From positions 1,736,001 to 1,800,000 of the forward strand of contig NZ_CP097160.1 in the NCBI RefSeq assembly GCF_023370115.1: a stretch of DNA of 64,000 nucleotides, given 5' to 3'. Shown piece by piece: positions 43,470-52,319 of the stretch (position 1 is its first letter; every line of letters begins with the position of its first letter). The notes beneath the pieces were generated by a model, which ran no database searches, was not told the DNA's origin, and worked only from the letters and a program-made list of their open reading frames with translations. The position numbers were made by a program, and so were the translations under genes. Source of the DNA: Gulosibacter sediminis (lineage in GTDB: Bacteria > Actinomycetota > Actinomycetes > Actinomycetales > Microbacteriaceae).

Positions 43470-44336
43470 TTACCGACGGCGAAGGCGGCGGAACAATCCT
43501 GCCTTCGGACTCCGTGCATCCCCCGAAGGTATCGATTTTTCGGGCGCGGGATGCACCTCTACGCGCAGCGGCGCGATCTCGAGGGTGTCGACGAGCTCGA
43601 CAAGTTCGGGCTGCGCGGCCACGCGCTGTTGCACCCGCGCGAGCACCCGCTGCACCGTGTCGGCGTCGGCGTCGGCGTGGAAGTACAGGCCGAGGCGCAC
43701 CTCAGGCCCCGTGAGCCGCGAATCGAGATCGCCCGGCACGAGGTCGACGCTCGCGAGTTCGGGGTTCGTCTGCAGCACCTCGTTCGCGAAGGCGATGACG
43801 CGCTGGTGCTGCCACGGCAGTTCGTACGGCAGGTCGCGGGCGATCGCCCAGACAGCCGGTCGGCGAATGGCCGTCTCGGTTTCGCTGCCCGGGTCGAGGA
43901 TGATGAGCTCGCTGCCCTCGTCGACCACCGCGAGCGCGGCCTGGCGCGAGCCTACGGGCACGGGGCGCGCGGCCGGGTCCCACGTTTTCATCGCCGCGAC
44001 CGAGGTAAACATCGGCACAATGCCGCGGCCGTCGGGCGCCCGCACGGTGACGATCGAGAGGTCGGCGTGCTTGTCAACGGTGAGGCCGGCGTCGTTGACG
44101 CCCGCCTCACCAAGCTCGGCGACGAGCGGAATCAGCACCCGCGTGTCGCGCAGCGCCTCGACGACGACCGAGACGGGGGCAGCGCCGGAGCGGAACTGCT
44201 CGAGCGCCCGCGCGAGCTCGGCCGGCGCGGTGCCGTCGTCATCTGACCAGCGGTTGTCGGTGAAGCTCCGCCCCTGCCAGGGCTGGCCGGCGGAGTCGGT
44301 GAGGTGTCCCCTGAGGTGCTCGGGAAGCTCGGCCAC
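43470..44336 (-). CDS. SseB family protein
   Basis: 288 aa from GTG at 44336 (AGGCGG about 10 nt upstream); the longer frame upstream is a shadow of priA. Two SseB-like segments: ALEQFRSGAAPVSVVVEALRDTRVLIPLV with VPMFTSVAAMKTWDP, and a C-terminal part with LYFHADADADTVQRVLARVQQRV. The last 20 residues are basic. In actinobacteria such a gene commonly follows priA in the his operon, as here. The function is unknown; SseB proteins of enterobacteria (enhanced serine sensitivity) give only the name. Confidence 0.8.
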   Translation of the reverse strand: MAELPEHLRGHLTDSAGQPWQGRSFTDNRWSDDDGTAPAELARALEQFRSGAAPVSVVVEALRDTRVLIPLVAELGEAGVNDAGLTVDKHADLSIVTVRAPDGRGIVPMFTSVAAMKTWDPAARPVPVGSRQAALAVVDEGSELIILDPGSETETAIRRPAVWAIARDLPYELPWQHQRVIAFANEVLQTNPELASVDLVPGDLDSRLTGPEVRLGLYFHADADADTVQRVLARVQQRVAAQPELVELVDTLEIAPLRVEVHPAPEKSIPSGDARSPKAGLFRRLRRR

Positions 44337-44350
44337 GTCGAATGCGCCGC

Positions 44351-45100
44351 CTAGTCGCTGGCGACGTCGAGCGCCTGACGCAGCGTGAACGCACCCGAGT
44401 AGAGCGCCTTGCCGACGATGGCGCCCTCGAGGCCGAGCGGCACGAGTTCGCGCAGCGCGGCGATGTCGTCGAGGTTCGCGACGCCGCCCGAGGCGATGAC
44501 CGGACGGTCGGTGCGCTCGAGGATCTGGCGCAGGAGGTCGAGGTTCGGGCCCTTGAGCGTGCCGTCCTTCGTCACGTCGGTGACGACGTAGCGGGCGCAG
44601 CTCGCCTCTTCGAGGCGGTCGAGCACGGTCCAGAGGTCGCCGCCCTCGCGGGTCCAGCCGCGCGCGGCGAGGGTCGTACCCCGCACATCCAGGCCGACCG
44701 CGATGAGCTCGCCGTAGCGGCTGATGGCGTTCGCCGCCCACTCGGGGTTCTCGAGAGCCGCGGTGCCGAGGTTGACGCGCTTGACGCCCATCTCGACGGC
44801 GCGCTCGAGCGACTCGTCATCGCGAATGCCACCCGAGAGCTCGACCTGAACCTTGTCACGCAACGAGCGGATGACGCGGCGAATCACGGCGCGGTTCTCG
44901 CCGCGGCCGAACGCGGCGTCGAGGTCAACGAGGTGAATCCATTCGGCGCCCTGCTTGGCGAAGTCGGCGGCGGCGTCGACCGGGTCGCCGTAGTTCGTGG
45001 CCGAGTCAGACTCGCCCTGAACGAGTCGTACGGCCTTGCCGTCGGCGATGTCGACGGCGGGGAACAGCGTCAGCTCCGGCTGCGCACTGAATTCACTCAA
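44351..45100 (-). CDS. priA: Bifunctional HisA/TrpF isomerase PriA
   Basis: About 249 aa (beta/alpha)8 barrel. It isomerises ProFAR for histidine and PRA for tryptophan; actinobacteria lack a separate trpF. Catalytic aspartates lie in [14 protein letters not shown] and [24 protein letters not shown] and GGIRDD are also conserved. There is no ATG: I choose TTG at 45100 ([11 protein letters not shown]), which has AGGA 6 nt upstream; the TTG at 45121 is the alternative. The gene is separated from hisH by a plus-strand gene and a repeat-rich gap, so its promoter must lie in 45101-45203. Confidence 0.9.
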   Translation of the reverse strand: MSEFSAQPELTLFPAVDIADGKAVRLVQGESDSATNYGDPVDAAADFAKQGAEWIHLVDLDAAFGRGENRAVIRRVIRSLRDKVQVELSGGIRDDESLERAVEMGVKRVNLGTAALENPEWAANAISRYGELIAVGLDVRGTTLAARGWTREGGDLWTVLDRLEEASCARYVVTDVTKDGTLKGPNLDLLRQILERTDRPVIASGGVANLDDIAALRELVPLGLEGAIVGKALYSGAFTLRQALDVASD

Positions 45101-45203
45101 TTGGCTTCCTTGGTCACTCAACGATTTCAGGCCGCAGCGGGCCTGTTAGCGTTGACCAGCCTAAGGGATATCCGCCAACTCGGCCGAACGATGAGGAAGC
45201 TGC

Positions 45204-45803
45204 GTGACGTATCAGCCGGCGCCGGCCGCGGTCGCGGTCTTTAACCGCGGCTGCCACCCCGTCTATTGGGTGGTGCTCGCTCCCCTGCTCGTGTGGCTCG
45301 GCATTGGCATCTTCCTCACGTCGCTCACCCGCGACATCGCGATCGCCACCGTGTATTCGGTGCCGCTGCTCTTGCTGTTCGGTGCCGGCGCGGCGCGCCT
45401 GCTGCAGCCGCGACCCGTCACTCTCGACCCGGGCCAGCGCATCCTGCGCGTCGGGCGCACCGAGATTCCGCTCGGTGACCTCACCTCGTTTCAGATGGTC
45501 GTGAGTCGAGGCGGTTGGTGGATTAACCTGCGCGACTCTCGTCGGCGCATCGCGCGGCTCATGCTGCACGGCAGCCCCTGCCGGCCGGTCACGGCGACGC
45601 ACTACCGCGTGCTCTACGAGGCCCTGCTCGAGGCGAGCCGCAGCGGCGGCATGCCCGCCGGGCATCCCGTGCAGCGCGCTCGCCGTGGCGACATCGCGAT
45701 CGAGCACGCGCTGCCGATGCTGCTCGCCCAGGCGAACTGGGTCGAGTCGGGCGCCGCGCCGACGTCGTCGCGGTCACCGATCTGGGCGATGGTGCGCGCC
45801 TAG
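45204..45803 (+). CDS. Membrane protein, PH-domain-like, unknown function
   Basis: 199 aa from GTG at 45204 with GAGGAAG 6 nt upstream. Two membrane helices at about residues 20-42 (YWVVLAPLLVWLGIGIFL) and 47-66 (IAIATVYSVPLLLLFGAGAARLL), then a cytoplasmic beta-rich part (QRILRVGRTEIPLGDLTSFQMV), the layout of small PH-like (DUF304-type) proteins. It is on the strand opposite the his genes and sits between hisH and priA, where the operon is usually continuous. I recognise no close family. Confidence 0.6.
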   Translation: MTYQPAPAAVAVFNRGCHPVYWVVLAPLLVWLGIGIFLTSLTRDIAIATVYSVPLLLLFGAGAARLLQPRPVTLDPGQRILRVGRTEIPLGDLTSFQMVVSRGGWWINLRDSRRRIARLMLHGSPCRPVTATHYRVLYEALLEASRSGGMPAGHPVQRARRGDIAIEHALPMLLAQANWVESGAAPTSSRSPIWAMVRA

Positions 45804-45979
45804 CGGCTCTTCCCCGTGACGCTGTAAACGATGTGGCGTCAAATTCATTGCCTGAACGGCTCAACGAGGCAACGTGACCCGACACACGTCGCGGTGGGGT
45901 CGCGAACTTTGATGCCCGTGGGGTGCTCATCTCTGCCGCGGCCGTCGCCCAACTGCACCCTGGTGGCAGTCGCGTGAGC

Positions 45980-46106
45980 AGTGGCGCTGTCAGCGACGCA
46001 ATGCGAATGGAAGTGGCGCTCTCAGCGACACCGCGCAAATGTCAGTGGCGCCGTCAGCGACAATAGGCGCGATGCTGACAGCGCCAGTTGTCGCTGACAG
46101 CGCCGC
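45980..46106. repeat. Cluster of head-to-head short repeats (AGTGGCGCTGTCAGCGACA)
   Basis: In the 369-bp gap 45804-46172, between the ends of the membrane gene and hisH: three direct copies (45980-45997, 46012-46030, 46044-46062) and two inverted ones (46074-46088, partial, and 46089-46106). The third copy and the last inverted one can fold into a hairpin with 17 of 19 pairs. The first 175 bp of the gap hold nothing recognisable. Confidence 0.75.
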
Positions 46107-46172
46107 TGAGCGCGACGAGGCCCCAATGGGGCGGCGCAGGCCGCCTTCGAGGAACGGAAAGGCGCTCGCCTG

Positions 46173-46919
46173 CTACAGCGTGCGGAGCCAGTTGCGCAGC
46201 AGCGCGATGCCCGCCTCGCCCGACTTTTCGGGGTGGAATTGGGTCGCCGTGAGCGGGCCGTTCTCGACCGCGGCGATGAAGCGCTCGCCATAGGTCGAGT
46301 AGGTGCGCAGCGGGCCCTTCACGCCCGGCAGAATCTCGGGGATCTCGAGTTCGGTCGCGGCGTACGAGTGCACGAAGTAGAACCGCTCGGATTCGATGCC
46401 CGCGAATAGCTGCGAGCCCTCGGGCACCTCGACGGTGTTCCAACCCATGTGCGGCAGCCGCGGCGAGCGCAGTTCGCGCACGACGCCGGGCCACTCGCCG
46501 AGGCCGGGCGTGCCCGCGGCCGAATCGTTGGCGTCATCGTTCCACCAGAACTCATCGGCGTTGCGGGCGTGGATGCGCTCGGTCTCTTCGCGCTCGAGCT
46601 GCGGCGCGTTCGGATCGGCGCTCGTACCCTCGACCCCGTGCGCGAACAGCACCTGCATGCCGACGCAGATGCCGAGCACGGCGCGGCCACCCGCGAGGCG
46701 GCTGCCCACGATGCGCGGGCCGTCGGCCTTCGCGAGGCCGTCCATGACGCTCGCGAAGCTGCCGACGCCCGGCACGAGGAGGCCGTCAGCCTCGAGCGCC
46801 TTGTCGCGGTCGGCGGTGAGCTCGACGTCGGCGCCGGCCGCCTCGAGCGCCTTGACCGCCGAGTGCACGTTGCCGAAGCCGTAGTCGAAGACGACGACGT
46901 TCGGCCGGGCGCCGGTCAC
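46173..46919 (-). CDS. hisH: Imidazole glycerol phosphate synthase subunit HisH
   Basis: 248 aa from GTG at 46919, which overlaps the hisB stop by 4 nt (GTGA). Class I glutamine amidotransferase supplying ammonia to HisF. Nucleophile Cys in [10 protein letters not shown], and His-Glu in [10 protein letters not shown]. Compared with typical HisH (about 200 aa) it carries an insert of about 40 residues ([20 protein letters not shown] ... [10 protein letters not shown]). hisF is not in this window. Confidence 0.94.
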   Translation of the reverse strand: MTGARPNVVVFDYGFGNVHSAVKALEAAGADVELTADRDKALEADGLLVPGVGSFASVMDGLAKADGPRIVGSRLAGGRAVLGICVGMQVLFAHGVEGTSADPNAPQLEREETERIHARNADEFWWNDDANDSAAGTPGLGEWPGVVRELRSPRLPHMGWNTVEVPEGSQLFAGIESERFYFVHSYAATELEIPEILPGVKGPLRTYSTYGERFIAAVENGPLTATQFHPEKSGEAGIALLRNWLRTL

Positions 46920-47521
46920 AGGGCACCCTTGGTGGAGGGAATGCCGTCGACCTCGGGGTCGAGTCGCTTCGCGGCACGGAAGGCGCGGGCGAATGCCTTG
47001 AACTCGGCCTCGGCGATGTGGTGCGGATCGCGCCCGCCGAGCACGCGCAGGTGCACGGTCAGCCCGGCGTGGAACGTGATCGCCTCGAACGTGTGGCGCA
47101 CCATCGAGCCGGTGAAGTGGCCGCCGATGCGGTGAAACTCGAAGCCCTCGGGCTCGCCCGAGTGCACGAGGAACGGCCGGCCCGAGATGTCGACGACGCA
47201 CTGCGCGAGCGCCTCGTCGAGCGGCACGAGGGCGTCGCCGTAGCGCGCGATGCCGCGCTTGTCGCCGAGGGCCTCGCGGATCGCCTCGCCGAGCACGATC
47301 GCGGTGTCTTCGATGGTGTGGTGCTCGTCGATGTGCACGTCGCCCTTTGCCTCGATCGTGAGATCGGTGAGCGAGTGCTTCGCGAAAGCGGTGAGCATGT
47401 GGTCGTAGAACGGCACCGAGGTGTTGATATTCGAGGCGCCGGTGCCGTCAAGATTGAGGCTCAGGCGGATGCTTGACTCGCTCGTGGCGCGTTCGACGGT
47501 GGCGGTACGGGGTTCGGTCAT
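46916..47521 (-). CDS. hisB: Imidazoleglycerol-phosphate dehydratase
   Basis: 201 aa. A monofunctional dehydratase without the N-terminal phosphatase of enteric HisB. Metal-binding histidine motifs [10 protein letters not shown] and [16 protein letters not shown] are intact, as is [15 protein letters not shown]. It overlaps hisC by 4 nt and hisH by 4 nt. Confidence 0.97.
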   Translation of the reverse strand: MTEPRTATVERATSESSIRLSLNLDGTGASNINTSVPFYDHMLTAFAKHSLTDLTIEAKGDVHIDEHHTIEDTAIVLGEAIREALGDKRGIARYGDALVPLDEALAQCVVDISGRPFLVHSGEPEGFEFHRIGGHFTGSMVRHTFEAITFHAGLTVHLRVLGGRDPHHIAEAEFKAFARAFRAAKRLDPEVDGIPSTKGAL

Positions 47522-48639
47522 GCGCTGACTCCTTCGGAACCAGTGAGCTGCAGCTCGGGTCGGGCGGCGGTGATCTCGGCGAGGGCCGAGAGGAACGCGT
47601 CGGTTTCGGACTCGGTGCCGGCGGTGACGCGGATGCAGTCGGCGGGGCCGGTGTTGCGAATCAGGATGCCGCGGCGCACGAACTCCTCGAACATTTCGGC
47701 GGGGTCGGCGACGCCGCCGATGAGCACGAAGTTCGCGTCGGAGCGGTACGGGCGGTAGCCAAGCGCGGCGGCTTCGTCGACGATGCGGTCGCGCTGGCTG
47801 CGGATGCGGTCGACCTGCGCGAGCATCGTGTCGCGGTGCTCGAGCGCCGCGATCGCCGCGGCCTGCGTGATCGCCGAGAGGTGGTAGGGCAGGCGCACGA
47901 GCCGCACGGCGTCGGCAACGGCCGGGTCGGCGGCAAAGTAGCCGAGGCGCACGCCGGCGAAAGCGAAGGCCTTCGACATGGTGCGAGAGATGACAAGCCG
48001 CGGGCGCCCCTCGAGCAGGCTCAGCGCAGTGGGCGCACCGTCATGACGGAACTCGGCGTACGCCTCATCGACGATGACGATGCCGTCGGTCGCGTCGTAG
48101 GCGGCCGCGATGGTGTCGAGGTCGAGCGGGGTGCCCGTGGGGTTGTTCGGCGTGCAGAGCAGCACGACGTCGGGACGCTCGGCCTCGATAGCTGTGCGCA
48201 CGCGTTCGGGGGTGAGTTCGAAGTTCTCGTCGCGCGGTGCTGCGACCCACTCGCTACCGACGCCCTTCGCGAGCAGCGGGTACATCGAATAGGTCGGGGC
48301 GAAGCTCATGATCTTGCGGCCGGCGCCGGCGAAGGCCTGGAGCAGCTGCTGCAGCACCTCGTTCGAGCCGTTTGCGGCCCAGATGTGCGCGGGGGTGAGC
48401 CCGTGGCCGAGGTAGTCGGCGAGGCGCTCGCGGAGCTCGGTGAATTCGCGGTCGGGGTAGCGGTTGAGCCCCGGCAGGGTGAGCGAGATGCGCTGGATGA
48501 TCGACAGCGCGACGGCCTCCGGCACCGAGAATGGATTCTCGTTGACGTTGATGGTGATCGGCAGCGCGTCCTGTGGCGCGCCGTACGGCGTCAGCCCACG
48601 CAGGTCGTCGCGAATCGGGAGGTCTTCGAAGCTCGTCAC
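47518..48639 (-). CDS. hisC: Histidinol-phosphate aminotransferase
   Basis: 373 aa, fold-type I PLP enzyme. INVNENPF at the start, [18 protein letters not shown] and the PLP Lys in [17 protein letters not shown]. It starts at GTG 48639. A -10-like TAAGAT (48651-48646) lies 6 nt upstream and the AAGGGG between them could also serve as ribosome site. First gene of the visible his transcript; hisD, usually before it, is absent here. Confidence 0.95.
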   Translation of the reverse strand: MTSFEDLPIRDDLRGLTPYGAPQDALPITINVNENPFSVPEAVALSIIQRISLTLPGLNRYPDREFTELRERLADYLGHGLTPAHIWAANGSNEVLQQLLQAFAGAGRKIMSFAPTYSMYPLLAKGVGSEWVAAPRDENFELTPERVRTAIEAERPDVVLLCTPNNPTGTPLDLDTIAAAYDATDGIVIVDEAYAEFRHDGAPTALSLLEGRPRLVISRTMSKAFAFAGVRLGYFAADPAVADAVRLVRLPYHLSAITQAAAIAALEHRDTMLAQVDRIRSQRDRIVDEAAALGYRPYRSDANFVLIGGVADPAEMFEEFVRRGILIRNTGPADCIRVTAGTESETDAFLSALAEITAARPELQLTGSEGVSA

Positions 48640-48645
48640 CCCCTT

Positions 48646-48651
48646 ATCTTA
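48646..48651 (-). promoter_or_regulatory. -10 element of hisC
   Basis: TAAGAT on the minus strand, 6 nt before the hisC GTG. Confidence 0.5.
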
Positions 48652-48670
48652 GGCACCCGGAAACCACCGC

Positions 48671-48764
48671 GGGCGCCGCCTCCGGAAGGGGTGGCTGCGG
48701 CGCCCGGCACGGAAATGGTGGTGGTGCGTGGCTTCCGGACCGCGGCCGTGTCCGCGGCCCGGAA
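48671..48764 (-). terminator. Two hairpins between LysM gene and hisC
   Basis: In the LysM-gene transcript the first stem is TTCCGGACCGCGG (48733-48745) with CCGCGGCCCGGAA (48752-48764), 13 bp with one mismatch, 11 nt past the stop; the second is GGGCGCCGC (48671-48679) with GCGGCGCCC (48697-48705). They separate the SOS pair from the his operon, whose promoter follows. Confidence 0.7.
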
Positions 48765-48775
48765 ATCTGTGGGGT

Positions 48776-49120
48776 CTAGTAGTTCGGCAGCGCGAGCTCT
48801 TGGCCGGCCTGCACCGAGGAGCTCTCGAGCAGGTTGAGGCGCATGATCTCGTGCACGACGTCGCGCACGTCGTGGCCGTCGGCGATGTCGTCGGCGATGC
48901 TCCAGAGCGTCTCGCCCGCGAGCACCGTGTGGTGTTCGAACGTGGTTGCGGATGCGCTGCTCGTGTTCGAGGCGAGCGCGGCGGGAACCTGGGCGATGCC
49001 AACCCCGATGCCGAGGGCAACTGGAGCGAGCAGAACGGCGCCGAGCAGGCGACGACCACGGCTCGTGAGCCGCAGGCGGGGCTGCGCGGTGGCGCTGGTG
49101 CGTGCAGTGAGAGCAGTCAT
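48776..49120 (-). CDS. LysM-domain protein, probable SOS cell-division inhibitor
   Basis: 114 aa from the ATG at 49120, with AAGGAAG 8 nt upstream (a longer frame begins at 49165 but lacks such a site). One membrane helix at about 23-50 (LLGAVLLAPVALGIGVGIA) and a LysM domain at about 62-112 (HTVLAGETLWSIADDIADG). It is divergent from lexA and shares its SOS-box region. At the same place M. tuberculosis has Rv2719c and corynebacteria have DivS, small damage-induced proteins that halt septation; that role is inferred from position and architecture. Confidence 0.82.
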   Translation of the reverse strand: MTALTARTSATAQPRLRLTSRGRRLLGAVLLAPVALGIGVGIAQVPAALASNTSSASATTFEHHTVLAGETLWSIADDIADGHDVRDVVHEIMRLNLLESSSVQAGQELALPNY

Positions 49121-49158
49121 GTTGGTCGCTTCCTTTCGACGTGCATGCGAAGCGCATG

Positions 49159-49172
49159 CGAACATCTGTTTC
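49159..49172. promoter_or_regulatory. Candidate SOS (LexA) box
   Basis: CGAACATCTGTTTC matches 12 of 14 positions of the Gram-positive LexA box CGAACRNRYGTTYG. It lies 39 bp before the LysM ATG and 170 bp before lexA. A second half-like site CGACTTGTTCG is at 49184-49194. The region is rich in TTCGAA segments and is the natural place for LexA to control both genes. Confidence 0.6.
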
Positions 49173-49341
49173 GAATATAGATTCGACTTGTTCGAAAAGC
49201 AAACACTTTCTCGAAAATGAGGGCGACACGCTCGAAAAGATGTTTGAGTCCGGTGCTGATGCCACGTAGGGTGACTTCAACGGAACACAGCTGACCACGG
49301 GCCTACGACATGGCCGCGTGACCACCACCTCAGGAGGGCCG

Positions 49342-49980
49342 ATGGCCAAGCAGATCAAGCCCCTGTCGGACACACAACAGCGCATTCTCTCGTTCATCGC
49401 GACGTTCCAGAACAGCAATGGCTTCGCCCCGAGCATCCGAGAGATCGGCGACACCGTGGGCCTGATCAGCTCCTCGTCGGTGGCCTATCAGCTCAACCAG
49501 CTCGAGAAGCGCGGCTACATTCGCCGCAACGCGAACCAGGCCCGCACCATCGAGCTGCTCGTGAACGTCGCCATCGACGAGGTCGAACCGAGCATCACGC
49601 CCGGCCCCACCGCGCTCGTGCCCCTCGTCGGGCGCATCGCGGCCGGCGTGCCGATCACGGCCGAGCAGCAAGTCGAAGAGGTCTTCCCGCTCCCCCGCCA
49701 GGTCGTCGGCGACGGCGAGCTGTTCCTACTGCTCGTGTCGGGCGACTCGATGATCGACGCCGCGATCTGCGACGGCGACTGGGTCGTCGTGCGACAGCAG
49801 CCAACCGCGAACAACGGCGACATTGTGGCCGCAATGCTCGACGGCGAGGCCACCGTGAAGGTGTTCCGCCAGCGCGACGGCCACACCTGGCTGCTGCCGC
49901 GCAACTCGAACTACGAGCCGATCCTCGGCGACGAGGCGACGGTGCTCGGCAAGGTCGTCGCGGTGCTGCGCTCGGTCTAG
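49342..49980 (+). CDS. lexA: SOS repressor LexA
   Basis: 212 aa from the ATG at 49342, AGGAGG just upstream. N-terminal winged helix (residues 8-70, [20 protein letters not shown]), cleavage site Ala101-Gly102 (RIAAGVPI), catalytic Ser136 (GDSMIDAA) and Lys173 (EATVKVFR). It represses DNA-damage genes until RecA filaments trigger its self-cleavage. The stop is 25 bp from the convergent hflX stop. Confidence 0.97.
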   Translation: MAKQIKPLSDTQQRILSFIATFQNSNGFAPSIREIGDTVGLISSSSVAYQLNQLEKRGYIRRNANQARTIELLVNVAIDEVEPSITPGPTALVPLVGRIAAGVPITAEQQVEEVFPLPRQVVGDGELFLLLVSGDSMIDAAICDGDWVVVRQQPTANNGDIVAAMLDGEATVKVFRQRDGHTWLLPRNSNYEPILGDEATVLGKVVAVLRSV

Positions 49981-50005
49981 CCGCTCGCCCTAGTTCGTTG
50001 TCGTA

Positions 50006-51673
50006 CTAGTTGTCGTAGTCGACCCGCGGCAGGCTCAGCACCCGTTCGGTCGACTCCTCGACGCGGGCGCGCGGCTTGTGCCGCACCGTGGGCTTCTTGC
50101 CCTCGGGCGCCGAGCGGCCGGCGACTCTGAACTCTTCGAACAGGCCCATCTGGTCGGGATGCACGCGGGCGCGCAGGTGCGTGCCGTCGGTGTCGTGCAG
50201 CTCGCGCAGCACGCCGCCCTGGTCGTGCAGCATCGACACGAGATCGCCGCGCTGGTACGGCACGACGAGTTCGACCTCGATCTCGCGCATCGGCAGCATC
50301 TCGGCGATGCGCTCCTGCAGCTCCTCGACGCCCTCCCCCGTGCGCGCCGAAACGAACACCGAGTTCGGCTCAAGGGCACGCAGCATGAGGCGCGTGTCGG
50401 CGTCGATGAGGTCGGCCTTGTTGAAGGCAATGAGCTCGGGCACGTCGCGCGAGTCGATCTCGGAGATGACCTCGCGCACCGTGCGAATCTGGCCCGCCGG
50501 GTCGGGGTGACTCGCGTCGACCACGTGCACGAGCACATCCGAATCGGCCACCTCTTCGAGCGTCGAGCGGAACGCCTCGACGAGCTGGTGCGGCAGGTTG
50601 CGCACGAAGCCGACGGTGTCGGCGAGCGTGTACGGCCGGCCCTCGGGCGTCTCGGTGCGGCGCACCGTCGCGTCGAGCGTCGCAAACAGCTGGTTCTCGA
50701 CGAGCACGCCAGCGCGCGTGATGCGGTTGAGCAGCGACGACTTGCCCGCGTTCGTGTAGCCGGCGATCGCCACTGAGGGCACGAGGTTGCGACCGCGCTC
50801 GGCGCGCTTCGTGTCGCGCGAGGTCTTCATGCCGGCGATCTGGCGGCGCAGTCGCGCCATGCGGGTGTGGATGCGGCGGCGGTCGAGCTCGATCTTCGTC
50901 TCACCGGGGCCGCGCGAGCCCATACCTGCGCCGGCCGAACCGACCTGGCCACCGGCCTGTCGCGACATCGACTGACCCCAACCGCGCAGGCGCGGCAGGA
51001 GGTACTCGAGTTGCGCGAGTTCGACCTGCGCCTTACCCTCGCGGCTCTTGGCGTGCTGGCTGAAGATGTCGAGGATGACGGCGGTGCGGTCGATGACCTT
51101 CACCTTCACCTGGTCCTCGAGTGCGCGGCGCTGCGAGGGGGCGAGCTCGGTATCGGCGACGACGGTGTCGGCGCCAACCGAGCGGACGATGTCGGCGAGC
51201 TCCTCGACCTTGCCGCGCCCGAGATAGGTCGAGGCGTCGGGATGCGGGCGTCGCTGCAGGATGCCGTCGAGCACGGCCGCGCCGGCCGTCTCGCAGAGCG
51301 CGGCGAGCTCGTGCATCGAGTTCTCGGCGTCTTCGATCGTGCCGGCGGCGTAGACGCCGATGAGCACGACCTTCTCGAGGCGCACTTGGCGGTACTCGAC
51401 CTCGGTGACGTCCTCGAGCTCGGTCGAGAGGCCGTCGACGTGCTGGAGCGATCGGCGCTCCTCGCGGTCGAGCTGGAGGCCGTCGGCATCACTGTGCGAG
51501 ATGGTGTCGTCGTTCTGGAGCGCGCTGGCGCGCCGCTCGTCGTGGAACATCGTCGTGCGGCTGCGGTTTGGTTCGGCGCTGCGCAGAACTCGGTCGAGCA
51601 GCGATTCGGTCGCATCGTCGCGAGCGTCGTCAGAATTTGGGGCGCCGTTGGCGCTGGTTTCGTCTAGGGGCAT
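50006..51673 (-). CDS. hflX: GTPase HflX
   Basis: 555 aa. HflX rescues stalled or stress-damaged ribosomes by splitting the subunits. N-terminal nucleotide-binding domain (VLIGVYAAGTIEDAENSM, HPDASTYLGRGKVEELA), the Gly-rich linker GWGQSMSRQAGGQVGSAGAG, G1 GYTNAGKSSL, G3 DTVGFVRNLP, G4 NKAD. About 95 acidic, disordered residues precede the conserved part, and the C-terminal 40 are basic. TATCCT (51688-51683) lies 9 nt upstream of the ATG, so its leader would be only 2-3 nt. Confidence 0.95.
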   Translation of the reverse strand: MPLDETSANGAPNSDDARDDATESLLDRVLRSAEPNRSRTTMFHDERRASALQNDDTISHSDADGLQLDREERRSLQHVDGLSTELEDVTEVEYRQVRLEKVVLIGVYAAGTIEDAENSMHELAALCETAGAAVLDGILQRRPHPDASTYLGRGKVEELADIVRSVGADTVVADTELAPSQRRALEDQVKVKVIDRTAVILDIFSQHAKSREGKAQVELAQLEYLLPRLRGWGQSMSRQAGGQVGSAGAGMGSRGPGETKIELDRRRIHTRMARLRRQIAGMKTSRDTKRAERGRNLVPSVAIAGYTNAGKSSLLNRITRAGVLVENQLFATLDATVRRTETPEGRPYTLADTVGFVRNLPHQLVEAFRSTLEEVADSDVLVHVVDASHPDPAGQIRTVREVISEIDSRDVPELIAFNKADLIDADTRLMLRALEPNSVFVSARTGEGVEELQERIAEMLPMREIEVELVVPYQRGDLVSMLHDQGGVLRELHDTDGTHLRARVHPDQMGLFEEFRVAGRSAPEGKKPTVRHKPRARVEESTERVLSLPRVDYDN

Positions 51674-51698
51674 GCTGCGACCAGGATACGCGCTGCGC

Positions 51699-51704
51699 TA
51701 CGTT
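51699..51704 (+). promoter_or_regulatory. Leaderless -10 element of the methyltransferase gene
   Basis: TACGTT, 6 nt before the ATG at 51711; a weak -35 CTGCGA (51675-51680) lies 18 bp upstream. It is interleaved with the divergent hflX promoter. Confidence 0.5.
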
Positions 51705-51710
51705 CGAAAC

Positions 51711-52319
51711 ATGTCTGAGCACTACTTTGCCGCGCAGCCCACAGCGAACGCGAACCAGCGCGAGATCGACGTAGTGCTGCAGGGGCGCGAGGTTCGCCTC
51801 GCCACCGCGAGCGCCGTGTTCTCGGCCGACCGACTCGACAAGGCCACGCGCATCCTGCTCGACCACGTGCCCGCGCCGCCCGAGACCGGCACGGCCCTCG
51901 ACATCGGCTGCGGCTGGGGCCCCATCAGCCTGAGCCTCGGCCTCGCCTCTCCGCAGCTCGACGTGTGGGCGCTCGACGTGAACGAACGCGCCCTCGAGCT
52001 CACCGCCACGAACGCGAAGCGGCTCGGCCTCGACCGCGTGCGGGCGGTCAAAGCCGAGCAGCTGCCGGCGGAGCTTGAGTTCGACGTGATCTGGTCAAAC
52101 CCGCCCATCCGTATCGGCAAGGAAGCGCTCGATGAACTGCTGCTGACGTGGCTGCCACGGCTGCGCGTCGGCGGCGAGGCCTGGCTCGTGGTGGGCAAGA
52201 ACCTCGGCGCCGACTCGCTGCAGCGACGACTCGCCGAGGCCCTCGGTGCGGGGTACGAGGTCTCGCGCCCGCGCACCGACGGCGGGTTCCGCATCCTGCT
52301 CGTCAAGCGCGTGAGCTAG
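51711..52319 (+). CDS. Class I SAM methyltransferase, small domain (RsmC-like)
   Basis: 202 aa from the ATG at 51711; a longer frame is a shadow of hflX. SAM motif I DIGCGWGPISLSLG and motif IV SNPPIRIG (Asn-Pro-Pro) show an N-methylating enzyme of the RsmC/RlmG type, which acts on guanines of rRNA. The N-terminal half of true RsmC is missing, but single-domain forms like this are usual in actinobacteria. Its TAG and the TAG of the convergent gene share the palindrome CTAG at 52316-52319. Confidence 0.88.
   Translation: MSEHYFAAQPTANANQREIDVVLQGREVRLATASAVFSADRLDKATRILLDHVPAPPETGTALDIGCGWGPISLSLGLASPQLDVWALDVNERALELTATNAKRLGLDRVRAVKAEQLPAELEFDVIWSNPPIRIGKEALDELLLTWLPRLRVGGEAWLVVGKNLGADSLQRRLAEALGAGYEVSRPRTDGGFRILLVKRVS

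Noticed and set aside
45980-46062. CRISPR array, because three direct copies are 32 nt apart
   Set aside because: Repeats are only 19 nt with 13-14 nt between, inverted copies are mixed in, and no cas gene is near.
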